DNA of 64,000 nt from Agapanthus africanus (Eukaryota; Streptophyta; Magnoliopsida; Asparagales; Amaryllidaceae): contig JASDDO010000026.1 in NCBI GenBank assembly GCA_030015575.1, positions 74,858,530-74,922,529 on the forward strand. The letters run 5' to 3'. Positions within the stretch are counted from its first letter, which is position 1. Each line of letters starts with the position of its first letter. Shown in pieces: positions 1-9,192 of this stretch. Under the pieces are notes generated by a model that was not told the DNA's origin, made no database searches, and saw only the letters and a list, made by a program, of their open reading frames with translations. A program made the position numbers and the translations under genes.

Positions 1-480
1 AAGTCGTGAGGATCTTGTAGGTGTGTTTTCTCCTTGGGAATCGTGAGGATTCCTAAGTGCATGTTCTCTTGTAAGTCGTAAGGATCTTACAAAAGGGTTT
101 TCTCCTTATAAGTCGAGAGGACTTACAAGTGTTGTTTGCTGTACAAGCATATTCCTAGTCACAGATGGGACTTTGTTAGGGAAATATTTATTCGCGCCCG
201 TGGATTGTATACAAGGGTCATTATGAGCCGCTTGTAGGGCAATATCGAAGGTTGTGGGGGCTGCTTAAGAACAGGTAAAGGTTTCTGCAACGTAAGACTT
301 TCAAATCTTATGAGCCGTAAGGGTCCCACAAGAGAGTTCTCCTTACGAGTCGTGAGGATCTCGCAAGTGTATTTTCTCCTTCGGAATCGTGGGGATCCCT
401 AAGTGTGTTGTTCCTTTGTGAGTCGTAAGGATCTCACGCAGGTGGTTTCTCCTTACAGGGTCGAGAGGACCCTATAAGTG
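1..480 (-). repeat. Covarying hairpin array, 3' UTR of A
   Basis: There are about nine imperfect inverted repeats of 5-10 bp, spaced about 35 bp apart. They carry constant loops (tcgtgaggat or tcgtaaggat of 10 nt; gtggg/gtgag and gagag of 5 nt) and stems that differ from unit to unit. Examples are CTTGGGAATC/GATTCCTAAG at 33-57, TTGTAAG/CTTACAA at 69-92 and GGGTC/GACCC within 452-478. Most mismatches are A-C on the plus strand, which are G.U wobbles in the minus-strand transcript. Hairpins are separated by a tttctcctt-type spacer. The same array recurs in element B at 8446-8970. Confidence 0.75.
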
Positions 481-486
481 TTTCTT

Positions 487-945
487 AACGAGGTTGCGCC
501 CTTTCAGGTTTTCACAAACACTCGCCGGTAGCCCTGCTGTTTTTACTCACGGAGCCCTTTCGGGTTTTCATCCGTGCCCATTTTGCTTATGGACATACCG
601 TTTTTTTTTATTCTTTTTGTTTTTTTTTTGTTTTTTTTACGAGGTCGCGCCCTTTCGGGTTTTCACGAACACTCGCCGGTAGCCCTGCTGTTTTTACTCA
701 CGGAGCCCTTTCGGGTTTTCCTCCATGCCCGTTTTGCTTATGGACATACCGTTTTTTTTCCTTTATTTTCTTCTTCTATTTTTTTTTAATTTTATTAACG
801 AGGTCGCGCCCTTTCGGGTTTTCACGAACACTCGCCGGTAGTCCTGCTGTTTTTACTCACGGAGCCCTTTCGGGTTTTCATCCGTGCCCATTTTGCTTAT
901 GGACATACCGTTTTTTTTTTGTTTTTTTTATATTCTCGTCAGCCT
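487..945 (-). repeat. Three ~155-bp tandem repeats in 3' UTR of A
   Basis: Three copies start with aacgagg or acgagg at about 487, 639 and 797. Each contains the segment cgccctttcgggttttcac, a second ccctttcgggttttc and a cttatggacataccg tail, followed by a T-rich spacer of variable length. The ccctttcggg segments can each form a small CCC/GGG hairpin. A single related unit sits at about 8977-9110 in element B. Confidence 0.8.
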
Positions 946-957
946 GAAAATGCTGCG

Positions 958-1066
958 GTAGTAGTTTAAAAACATTTCGGTCATTTGCAAGTTTTAGGAC
1001 ATTGCGGTCCATCATTAGTTTAAGGACATCTCGGTCCGTTGTCCAGTTTTAGGACGTAGTGGTCCG
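958..1066 (-). repeat. GGAC/GTCC minisatellite just after gag A stop
   Basis: Four degenerate copies of a 27-30-bp unit carry agttt(t/a)aggac followed by a 5-6-nt loop and ggtcc. Each unit is a small hairpin with GGAC/GTCC arms. The same minisatellite occurs inside the LTR of this family at 5465-5690 and 34550-34790. Confidence 0.7.
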
Positions 1067-4000
1067 TTAGGCTTTCTCTATGAATGAGCATGATGCCCCC
1101 GGCGTGTCCATATTTTTCGGAGCATGCGGTTGTGGCGGGTTCACCTTCCAAATTTCGGACAACGCGAACTTGCCCTGTTGGTATTGGTCTTCAACCCAGT
1201 TTTTGAAAACGTAGCAGTCCTCGATCAGGTGACCCACTGTTTGGTGGTAAGGGCAATAATTAGGATTATTAACGTCGCCTGGCTGCAACGGACGTTTTGG
1301 ATTCGGCAGATTAATGAGTCTGTTGCGCACTGCCAGCTCGAACAGTCCTCTTGTTTTATCTTGCGGAAACGAGTAAGGACGTTTCAACTTTTCCTGGAGG
1401 GATTGCCGCTTGTTGCTTTGGCAAGCAATCGGTCTAGGGTCACCTGATTGTTGGTGAGTGTTGGCGACGAGGGCCTTTTTTCCTTTTCTTTTATCCTTTT
1501 TGTTCGATCCTTTGTTTACGGGGCCGAGATTTTTTCCGAGTAGCATGCGATTGCACGGCTGAACGTTCTCGCAGCTTCTCAATTCCTTTATTTTTGAAAT
1601 AGATTCCCCGATGGAAGAGTTGGGGGTAGCTTCTTCGTCAGAGTCGCTTCCAAAGGTGATAATTTGTGATCCCTTGAAGTCGGCTATATGACAGTCGGCG
1701 GCGGCTCTTTTGCGCTCATCTATCGCATTTTTCCGATGTCCACAAGCTTCACACTTTGTCCTGTCGAAGTGTCGCTTTTGAGCGACATACCCTTGCCACC
1801 AACAGTTAAAGGATTCGCAGTCTTCGGTAGGATGTATGATCTTCTGATGATATAAACAGAAGTTAGGGTGCATCTCTACCTCAGAGAAAGAATTTTCTTC
1901 AGAGGGCGGTAGCTTCATTCCTACTGATAGAGCTTTGGCGAACCGTTTCCTCGTCTTGAATTTGTTTTTACCCGCAGTGTGTGGCTTTTGATTTGACGGG
2001 AATACCTTGGTTCTTTCCAGTATGGCCATTTCATGCTCTTGATTGGCTTTTGCTTTCAGATGAATTTCATTTAGGAAGGCATCGATCAACTTGTCTGACG
2101 GCCGCGGAATTTCTGTTTCAGGGTCCGCCATTGATTTCTCAGTGCAAGGATCCTCCTCATCATCCGTCAGTGAATGAGAAATCACATGACAAGTCGCTAC
2201 GTAGTCTTCGGATTCATCCGATAAGTTTTCTCCATCGTTTTCATCCTCGACGAAAGAACAAGTTGCCCCCGGCGTGTCCGTCTTCTTTGGAGAGTGCGGC
2301 TGTGGGGGGTTTACCTTCCAGCTTTCAGACAGCGTGAACTTGCCTTGCAGGTATTGATCCTCGATCCATCCCTTAAAGATGAAACAATCCTCAATCGGGT
2401 GACTTACCGTTTGGTGGTAAGGGCAATAATTGGGATTATTAAGATCGCCTGGCTGCGACAGACGCTTTGGACTCGGCAGATTAATAAGTCTGTTGCGCAC
2501 TGCCAGCTCAAACAGTCTTCTCATTTTATTCTGCGGAAACGAGTAAGGACGTCCCAGCCTCTCTTCGAGGGATGGGCATGGGCGCACGTTGTTTTGGCGA
2601 ATGACCGGCTTTGAGTTGTTCGACCGTTGTTGAGTATTGGCAAAGAAGGTTGCCTTCCCTTTGCCCTTTTCATTCCAAGGCTCTGTCTTTGAAGAAGAAG
2701 GCCTATGGCCCATCTGGTCCATTTGGGCTAATTTGTCGATCAAGGCCTGGAAGGTGGTCGGCCTGAAGAACATCATGAATTGCGAGATGGTCGCCTGCGG
2801 ATCGAGAGTGCCCACAAACATGCCTGCCGCAAGTGCCTCTTCTATGCGTTGTTCGCATTTCGACCATAGGTTTCGCCATCGTGTTGCGTATTGGACCCAC
2901 GTTTCGCCGGGCCTTATCCTGGCATTTATCAGTGCTGTTATCGGGGTGTGTTCACTAGCACTCGCGAATCTTTGCGTAAACAGCAGTTCCATCTCTGCAA
3001 ATGTTTTGACAGAGTCGTTAGGCAGCTCCGAATACCATTCAAAGGCTGTTTCTGCTAAGCTGCCGACGAATTGACGTAGCAACAATTTGTCATCGCTTCC
3101 AGTATTGCCGCATAAGGCCCTGAATTGAGCGACATGCTGATGCGGATTCCCTGTCCCTTTATATACGTGGAATTTAGGGATCGTATATCCTGGCGGGTAA
3201 CTGATTTGGTCATACCAGCTCGGATACGGTCGTCCCGTTCTAACAATTTTCCCAGCCGCTTCATTCGCCTGATGAATCCGGATCTGCTGAGCTATATATT
3301 CGTCTAGGTCAACTTTGGAGATTGCCTCCTCCTTGGCTGTTGACAGAGCCGGCGGAGGATTTGACGTTTCTCCCCTGTCGTCTTCAAGGACGATCGGAGG
3401 ATCTTCAGCAGGAGGGTCCGGCTGTAACATCATCCCTACCATATCTTGGAAGAGGAGCGCCATCTGTTTTATGTTAGCCGCTTGCTCTGCAGCTTCTTTG
3501 TCCCTCTTTTCGAGGACTCTGCGTAAAAAGTCAGCGTCGGTTTCTTGTTCTTGACGCTCATCCGAAGACATTTCAGAGCTTTCTTTTGGTTCAGTGAGTG
3601 CAGCCATTGTAGTCATCATTTCCTGAAGCTTTTGTTGTTGCTCCTGGGCTTTCGTCACGGATCGGGTGAGCGGTCGGTGGCCCGTAGAAGTGCGGCTTTC
3701 ATCCTTTCCAGAAGTCATATAAACAGTGTGCACCACCATGCCCCCAGATTTGGGGCGTTTATGTTCAGCGCTTTTACGCTTCGCCATGTTCACTGGGGCT
3801 TTTTGCGGCCTCCTTTTTTGAGTGATTGGAGTTAAGGGAGCCGTTGTAGTGGGCACCCAAGTAGCTTTTGCTTTTTGTGGTTTGACAGAGTAATCCTTCC
3901 CCTGCCGAACCTTCATCTTTTTCTGTCGTCGGAGGCAGTCTTGATCGATCACCGACTCTTGGACCCGTCGCCAGACTTTGTAAATTTTAGAGGACAGCCG

Positions 4001-4762
4001 TTGGGGGGGCTGCTCTAACTTCTTCTCTGGAGTATTCTCCACAGGTGAAGGAGTTCGTTTCAACATCGCAGTAGGAGAGTTTCTGCGCACCTTGTTGAGC
4101 AGTTCAAAGCTGTTCTTGGTTGGAACAGCAGTATCGATCCCAACCATTAGAGTTGGACGAGTAAGTCCAGAGGGGGAGTTGCCCCCAGCCTTCCTAACTC
4201 GGCGCCAGTAGCGACGTCGAGCGTGTCGTGCTGATGTAGTTGTTTCAGCTATATGGGTGACCTTCTCATGCCCCCTGTGTTGGTCAGAATATACTGGTAC
4301 CAGCTTTTTAAAGATCGACGTCCGTTGAACGGGGACGGCCAACTTGTCAGAAGCGGACTTCTGAACATGGGAAGCAACCTTGGTGATTTTGCCAGGAACG
4401 GGAGTTGGAATGGCTATCCGCTTCGGGATAACGCCTTCTGGTATGGCAGGCTTCTTCATGGGCCTGATGGAGCTCTGGCCTAATCCATTAAACCCTGAAG
4501 CAGTGGAATTGGGTGACCTGTTGAGTGGGGTCGCGGCAGTGGTAAGTCGATCGAAGACCAACTTCTTTGGAGCTTCTTGCAATGTCATTGTGGCATTGAA
4601 GCTCAATGGTGGGAGCATGGTCTCGAAGAATAACCCAGTGGTGGCTTGAGTTACCTGCTCCACTGGTATCTTGAAAAGAGAGGCCGCTCGGGGCCCATAA
4701 GTCACTCCTCCAGCAATGACGGAGCGAGAGTTATCGCTGCGGGCGGTGCAGTTTGAAGCCAT
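1067..4762 (-). CDS. gag: Long Gag polyprotein of element A
   Basis: The product is a retrotransposon structural protein, expected to form cytoplasmic virus-like particles and package element RNA. I start it at the ATG at 4762 (MASNCT, context atcgATGGC), giving 1231 aa. The frame is open further upstream to 4936, through the primer site into the LTR. Residues about 1-420 are basic and low-complexity. An acidic/coiled region with LxxVLEKRDKEAAEQAA follows. A retrotransposon gag domain (Retrotrans_gag type) spans about 530-686, from FHVYKGTGNPHQ to DQMGHRP. Three C-x2-H-x4-H-x4-C knuckles lie near 777, 967 and 1168. The first and third belong to a duplicated module (YSFPQ, FELAVRNRLINLP, YCPYHQT, WKVNPPQPH). 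It is much longer than an ordinary gypsy gag, has no pol and no internal stop, and the same gene is broken in B. Confidence 0.85.
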   Translation of the reverse strand: MASNCTARSDNSRSVIAGGVTYGPRAASLFKIPVEQVTQATTGLFFETMLPPLSFNATMTLQEAPKKLVFDRLTTAATPLNRSPNSTASGFNGLGQSSIRPMKKPAIPEGVIPKRIAIPTPVPGKITKVASHVQKSASDKLAVPVQRTSIFKKLVPVYSDQHRGHEKVTHIAETTTSARHARRRYWRRVRKAGGNSPSGLTRPTLMVGIDTAVPTKNSFELLNKVRRNSPTAMLKRTPSPVENTPEKKLEQPPQRLSSKIYKVWRRVQESVIDQDCLRRQKKMKVRQGKDYSVKPQKAKATWVPTTTAPLTPITQKRRPQKAPVNMAKRKSAEHKRPKSGGMVVHTVYMTSGKDESRTSTGHRPLTRSVTKAQEQQQKLQEMMTTMAALTEPKESSEMSSDERQEQETDADFLRRVLEKRDKEAAEQAANIKQMALLFQDMVGMMLQPDPPAEDPPIVLEDDRGETSNPPPALSTAKEEAISKVDLDEYIAQQIRIHQANEAAGKIVRTGRPYPSWYDQISYPPGYTIPKFHVYKGTGNPHQHVAQFRALCGNTGSDDKLLLRQFVGSLAETAFEWYSELPNDSVKTFAEMELLFTQRFASASEHTPITALINARIRPGETWVQYATRWRNLWSKCEQRIEEALAAGMFVGTLDPQATISQFMMFFRPTTFQALIDKLAQMDQMGHRPSSSKTEPWNEKGKGKATFFANTQQRSNNSKPVIRQNNVRPCPSLEERLGRPYSFPQNKMRRLFELAVRNRLINLPSPKRLSQPGDLNNPNYCPYHQTVSHPIEDCFIFKGWIEDQYLQGKFTLSESWKVNPPQPHSPKKTDTPGATCSFVEDENDGENLSDESEDYVATCHVISHSLTDDEEDPCTEKSMADPETEIPRPSDKLIDAFLNEIHLKAKANQEHEMAILERTKVFPSNQKPHTAGKNKFKTRKRFAKALSVGMKLPPSEENSFSEVEMHPNFCLYHQKIIHPTEDCESFNCWWQGYVAQKRHFDRTKCEACGHRKNAIDERKRAAADCHIADFKGSQIITFGSDSDEEATPNSSIGESISKIKELRSCENVQPCNRMLLGKNLGPVNKGSNKKDKRKGKKALVANTHQQSGDPRPIACQSNKRQSLQEKLKRPYSFPQDKTRGLFELAVRNRLINLPNPKRPLQPGDVNNPNYCPYHQTVGHLIEDCYVFKNWVEDQYQQGKFALSEIWKVNPPQPHAPKNMDTPGASCSFIEKA

Positions 4763-4887
4763 CGATTTTCTGTTTTCTGCATAAAGCAAGACACCAAATC
4801 TTAGTACCTTGAATCCACAGGCAATCACAGCAAACCGCGATTTGTTCGCGAACGCGACACACGAAGTGTGGAGTGGAAAGAGGAAGA

Positions 4888-4906
4888 GGTCCCACCGGGC
4901 GTGCCA
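4888..4906 (-). other. Primer-binding-site motif of A
   Basis: Read on the minus strand the motif is TGGCACGCCCGGTGGGACC, five bases inside the LTR end, as expected for the annealing site of a tRNA 3' end. The homologous site of B at 33979-33997 differs at two bases. I do not assign the tRNA. Confidence 0.7.
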
Positions 4907-5464
4907 GAATCTGTTCCCCTCCGAAAGGCGGCGCACAGGACCGCGATGGCCTGACGCTGAGATTCGGGGCAGATGCTATTTGGTTTTATCCGTCCACCTC
5001 TCCGAAGATGCCAAGTTGATTTATGGCACCGTGTATCGAAGGTTTAGACGGATGCGGCCGATGTAGCAGACTTTGTCAGATTCCCCCTTGCTAGAGGGGT
5101 TTTTGATTGTGGGGACGCTCTTCCCTGCAGGCGCAAGCCCCTGCAGTTAATTACGCTACCGCTTCGCGGTAACAACTTTCTCCTTCTCCAGAATTTCACT
5201 TCGTGTCGTGGGTGTTTGTTTTGTTTGTGGTTGCCCGTGGATTTTATACGGAGACTGAGTAATACCGTCGCCCGTAGGACGTGGATTAGTCCAAATCCGT
5301 ATTTACTTAGATTTGGGTTTGGTGTTTTTAGTTTAAGGATGCCTTAGTCGCGTTGCGGCTAAGATCGACTTAAACGTTCGTCAAGGATACGTTAGTCCTG
5401 TTTGAGACTAAGATCAACTTAACGGGATCGTTTAGATCCGACAAAAGAGCATTTGGGCTCTATT

Positions 5465-5690
5465 GTTCCAGTTTAGGGACATAGTGGTCCATGTTCCAGT
5501 TTAGGGACGTGGTGGTCCGTCGCCAGTTTAGGGACGTGGTGGTCCAATATTAGTTTAAGGACGTTTCGGTCCGATATTAGTTTAAGGACGTTTCGGTCCG
5601 ATATTAGTTTACGGACGTTTCGGTCCGATATTAGTTTAAGGACGTTTCGGTCGACGAGTTTAAGGACCCCACAGTCCGTATCGATGTGTG
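5465..5690 (-). repeat. GGAC/GTCC hairpin minisatellite in LTR of A
   Basis: About eight units of 27-28 bp have the consensus agtttaaggacgtttcggtcc. Loops vary (atagtg, gtggtg, gtttcg, cccaca) while the GGAC and GTCC arms are kept. It matches 958-1066, and the version in B (34550-34790) has diverged loops. Confidence 0.8.
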
Positions 5691-6129
5691 GTCGTTGGGA
5701 CCCGTCACCTCTTTGACGTCGTTGAGGAATTACAATGACGGATGTCAAAGGAGTTCGGAGATGTACCCTCGAACCGGATGTAAATTGATTTAGAAGAGCA
5801 ATTTTGCTCAGTCAATTTAATTTAAAGACTTATGGCCAAAATTGGGCTAAGTCCAGTTGAAATGTTCAACATTTTATTTGCTTTTGCATTGCATTTCTTT
5901 TTTTATTTTTATTTGGGCTTTGCCCAGAAAGGATGCAGAGTATCAATTTGTTTTGGGCTCTGCCCTTTTAGGAATGATGCAAGGCATCAATTTTATTTGG
6001 GCTCTGCCATTGTATAAAGGATGCAAAGCATCAATTTATTTGGGCTCTGCCCATTTATTGCCTTGCAATTTATTTTGGCCTGTCAGGTCATTTTGATTTG
6101 GGCCTGGCCCTTTTAGTAATGCATTGCAT

Positions 6130-6650
6130 TTGTGCAAAGCACTGTTAATTTGAGAATCTTTTAGATTCAAGAACCGATGGTTCAAAAAAAGAAGTGCAAA
6201 GCACTATTTGATTTAGATCTAAGAAAAAACAAGTTTTTTCTTGTTTTTCTTATCTCAGAGAACCAGAAGTTCATAAAAGTGCAAATCACTATTAATTTAA
6301 GAACCTTTTAGGTTCAAGAACCGATGGTTCATAAAACAAGTGCAAGGCACTATTTGATTTAGATCTAAGAAAAAGCAAGTTTTTTCTTGTTTTTCTCGTC
6401 TCAGGGAACCAATCATGAAAGTGCAAAGTACTATTAATTTAAGAACCTTTTAGGTTCAAGAACCGATGGTTCATAAAACAAGTGCAAGGCACTATTTGAT
6501 TTAGATCTAAGAAAAAACAAGTTTTTTCTTGTTTTTCTCGTCTCAGGGAACCAATCATGAAAGTGCAAAGCACTATTAATTTAAGAACCTTTTAGGTTCA
6601 AGAACCAATGGTTCATAAAACAAGTGCAAGGCACTATTTTTATTTTTTAT
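6130..6650 (-). repeat. ~143-bp tandem repeat in LTR of A
   Basis: The motif aagtgcaa(a/g)gcactattt recurs at 6192, 6338, 6480 and 6622. Each unit contains several short hairpins: AGTGC/GCACT, GAACC/GGTTC (twice) and a palindromic TTAGATCTAA. Confidence 0.8.
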
Positions 6651-7369
6651 TTTTATTTTATTTATTTATTTATTTATTGAAGATCCATGATCTTGTTCAC
6701 AAGAGAAATCTCTCTTCTTTCAAAGGTTTTTACCTTTTTTTTTTATTCTTCAAGAGTTCTCAAGAGTTCTCTTCTCTTTTTTTTTTAGCCAGATCTTCCT
6801 CCTCTTTGAAATGAGGTCTAGGGTCCTTTTTATAGTGCCCATAAATTAGTTAAAGTTTGTTAAAGAGATCATTCTCTAAGTGATTTGGGGAATTTTCCCC
6901 ACCGTTGGATCTTTAATCCGAAGGGCTCTGTTTTACAGAAGAAATCTTATTGTTTTAACAAAAACAGAAAAGATTTCCTCAAATCTTTATTCTGTTTTTT
7001 GCATAACTCCTTAGCGCGTGACACGTGTCGTGCAGCGTTTGCGCAACTGCGCAGACACGTGTCGCGCAATAAAATTTTTTTTAGTTTATTTATTTATTTA
7101 TTTTTTTAATTATTTTTTTTTAATTTTTTTACTGCGCAGCGCGCAGGTGCGCGCGCTGCGCAGCGCAGTGCATTTTTTTTCCCTCTCTCTCTCTCTTCTC
7201 CAGAGCTTTGCTCTTATAGAGTACGCTACTTCATTTATTTTAACTTTAATTTTATTTTTAATTTTCAAGACAGAGCTTTGCTCTGATTGGAGAAAAACAG
7301 AAGTATTGCTTCTTTTCCCCCTTTGGAATTTAAACAGAGCTTTGCTCTGATTGAGGTAAACAGCCGTGG

Positions 7370-7790
7370 CTCCGTTGTTTGATTGTCGCATCTGAATCCT
7401 GCTGGAAGAAGAACGCTGGGGTGACATCGCATCTGCTGTATCAAGACGAACGTCGAGGTGGTGACTACTCCATGTGAGATGATCTCCGGTAGTCTTTCAG
7501 GTTTTATATGAGTTACCGTCAAGACCCTGAAGCTAGGAATTTGGCCTTCGCTTCGTTGTTCTGGCGCGTCCGAATCTTGTTGAGGAAGAACGCTGTAGTG
7601 ACATTTTGTCTGCTGTATCGAGATGAACGTCGAGGTGGTGACCACTCCATGTGGGATGATCTCCGGTAGTCTTTCAGGTTTTATATGAGTTGCCGTCAAG
7701 ACCCTGAAGCTAAGAATTTGTCCTTTGCTTCATTGTTTGATTGTTGCGTCTGAATTCTGCTAGAGGAAGGACGCTGTTGATGATCTCTAG
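7370..7790 (-). repeat. ~179-bp tandem repeat, 3' UTR of B
   Basis: There are two full units and a partial third. The segment gcatctgaatcctgctgga and its variants recur at about 7388, 7566 and 7746, each followed by gaacgtcgaggtggtgac and ctccggtagtctttcagg. No gene is seen here. Confidence 0.8.
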
Positions 7791-7984
7791 GCTATCCTTG
7801 AACCGTCAAGATTTTGGCTTCGTTTTCTGATGAAGCCTGATGGGATGATATGGTTCCCTCTTTATTTGCGCCTCTGGATTGTATACAGGGATTGATATGA
7901 TGTCACCTGTAGAGCATAAATTTCATTTTTTTTATTTCTTTCCGCGACGCTCTATCATTTCAGCTTTAATATCGCGAAGGTCAC

Positions 7985-8275
7985 GATTGCCCAATCATTT
8001 CAGCTATTTTTCGCAGTGCCCAATCATTTCGGCTATTTATTTCATTTTTACTCGCTGCTTTTTATTGCGAGTTGCCCAATCATTTCGGCTATTTATTTCA
8101 TTTTTACTCGCTGCTTTTTATTGCGAGTTGCTCAATCATTTCAGCTATTTATTTCATTTTTACTCGCTGCTTTTTATTGCGAGTTGCCCAATCATTTCGG
8201 CTATTTTGCATGCATACATTCTTACTTGCTGATTTTGTTGCAAGTTGCCCTATTATTTCGGCTATTTCGTATGCA
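7985..8275 (-). repeat. 56-bp tandem repeat, 3' UTR of B
   Basis: About five units carry gcccaatcatttcggctattt followed by actcgctgctttttattgcg. The first and last units are shortened or diverged. The overlapping short reading frames are products of the repeat. Confidence 0.85.
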
Positions 8276-8445
8276 TGTGTGGCTCACTAGCTTCTTGCTG
8301 CAAACCTGGGATTAGATACCGATTTCGGCATCAACACCGCTACAACTGGAATATTGCTAGGAGCGAATCATCATTTGCCTCTATCGATGTCGAACAAAGG
8401 TGGCTTAGCGAACAGGGTTAGGGTCCTATCGACTAAGTCTTTTGA

Positions 8446-8970
8446 CTTCATGAGCCATAAGGGTCTCATAAAGGTATTTCTCCCTACAAGTCGTGAGGAT
8501 CTCGTAGGTGTGTTTTCTCCTTAGGGATCGTGGGGATCCCTAAGTGTATGGTCTCTTATAAGTCGTAAGGATCTTACAAGAGTGCTTTCTTCTTATAAGT
8601 CGAGAGGACTTGCAAAGGGCTGTTCACCGTGTAGACATATCCCTAGTCACGGATGGGATTTTGTTAGGGAAATGTTTATTCGCGCCCGTGGATTATATAC
8701 AAGGGTCAATATTGAGCCGCTTGTAGGGCAGTATCGGAGGTTGTGGTGGGCTGCTTAAGAACAGGTTCAGATCCCTGTAGCTTAAGACTTTTGAATCTTA
8801 TGGGCCGTGAGGGTCTCATAAGAGGGTTCTCCCTACAAGTCGTAAGGACCCCGTAGGTGTAATTTCTCCTTAAGAATCGTGGGGATCCCTAAGTGTGTTG
8901 CTCTCTTGTGAGTCGTAAGGATCTCACGCGGGTGGTTTCTCCTCATAAGGTCGAGAGGACCCTGCAAGTG
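8446..8970 (-). repeat. Covarying hairpin array, 3' UTR of B
   Basis: This is the counterpart of 1-480 in A. It includes a perfect 10-bp stem CTTAGGGATC/GATCCCTAAG with loop gtggg at 8520-8544, TCTTATGGG/CTCATAAGA at 8796-8823, CCTACAAG/CTCGTAGG at 8483-8508 and CTTATAAG/CTTACAAG at 8555-8580. At one stem position A has an A-T pair and B a G-C pair, a compensatory double change. A ~155-bp-type unit follows at about 8977-9110. Confidence 0.75.
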
Positions 8971-9192
8971 TCTTTTAACGAGGTTGCGCCCTTTCGGGTT
9001 TTCACAAACACTCGCGGTAGCCCTGCTGTTTTTACTCACGGAGCCTTTTCGGGTTTTCATCCGTACCCATTTCGCTTATGGACATACCGTTTTCCTCCCC
9101 CCCTTTATTTTTTACCACGTCAGCCTGAGGATGCCGCGGTTTGGTAGTAGTTTAACGACGTTTCGGTCATAAGTCGACGCACGATTATGCAG

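Larger units (their letters stand above)
1..7362 (-). mobile_element. Element A: partial gag-only LTR retrotransposon
   Basis: Read on the minus strand, the order is 5' LTR (7362 to 4912), primer-binding motif, one long gag ORF, then a repeat-rich 3' UTR running off the window at base 1. No protease, reverse transcriptase or integrase follows gag, so the element is non-autonomous. This fits the plant class known as terminal-repeat retrotransposons with a GAG domain, and the gag type points to a Ty3/gypsy ancestor. Element B carries the same LTR, primer site, gag and 3' UTR repeats. The right LTR end (AAACA at 7362) was placed by matching B's end at 36451, which gives LTRs of 2451 and 2449 bp. 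The 3' LTR and target-site duplication lie outside the window. Confidence 0.8.
4912..7362 (-). repeat. 5' LTR of element A (2451 bp)
   Basis: The LTR begins TGTTCCCC in plus coordinates, five bases beyond the primer-binding motif, and ends GGTAAACA. B's copy (34003-36451) begins TGTTTACC and ends GGGGGAAACA at matching points. The interior holds the GGAC/GTCC minisatellite (5465-5690), repeated gggctctgccc and gatgcaaagcatc hairpins (5920-6050), a ~143-bp tandem repeat (about 6130-6650), and a GC-rich stretch with gcgcagcgcgc near 7010-7170. Beyond 7362 the flank begins gccgt, the expected target duplication. Confidence 0.75.

Noticed and set aside
1124-4649. Plus-strand frames opposite gag A
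   Set aside because: Shadow frames of the minus-strand gag; no domains and no independent support.
7985-8275. CRISPR-like regular repeats
   Set aside because: Units are contiguous tandem copies without unique spacers, in a plant retrotransposon UTR.
4912-9192. A and B as a head-to-tail tandem sharing one LTR (4912-7362)
   Set aside because: The LTR ends at 7362, matched by B's own LTR end at 36451, and the sequence to its right has no polypurine tract on the sense strand. Insertion of A into B's 3' UTR explains the layout better.
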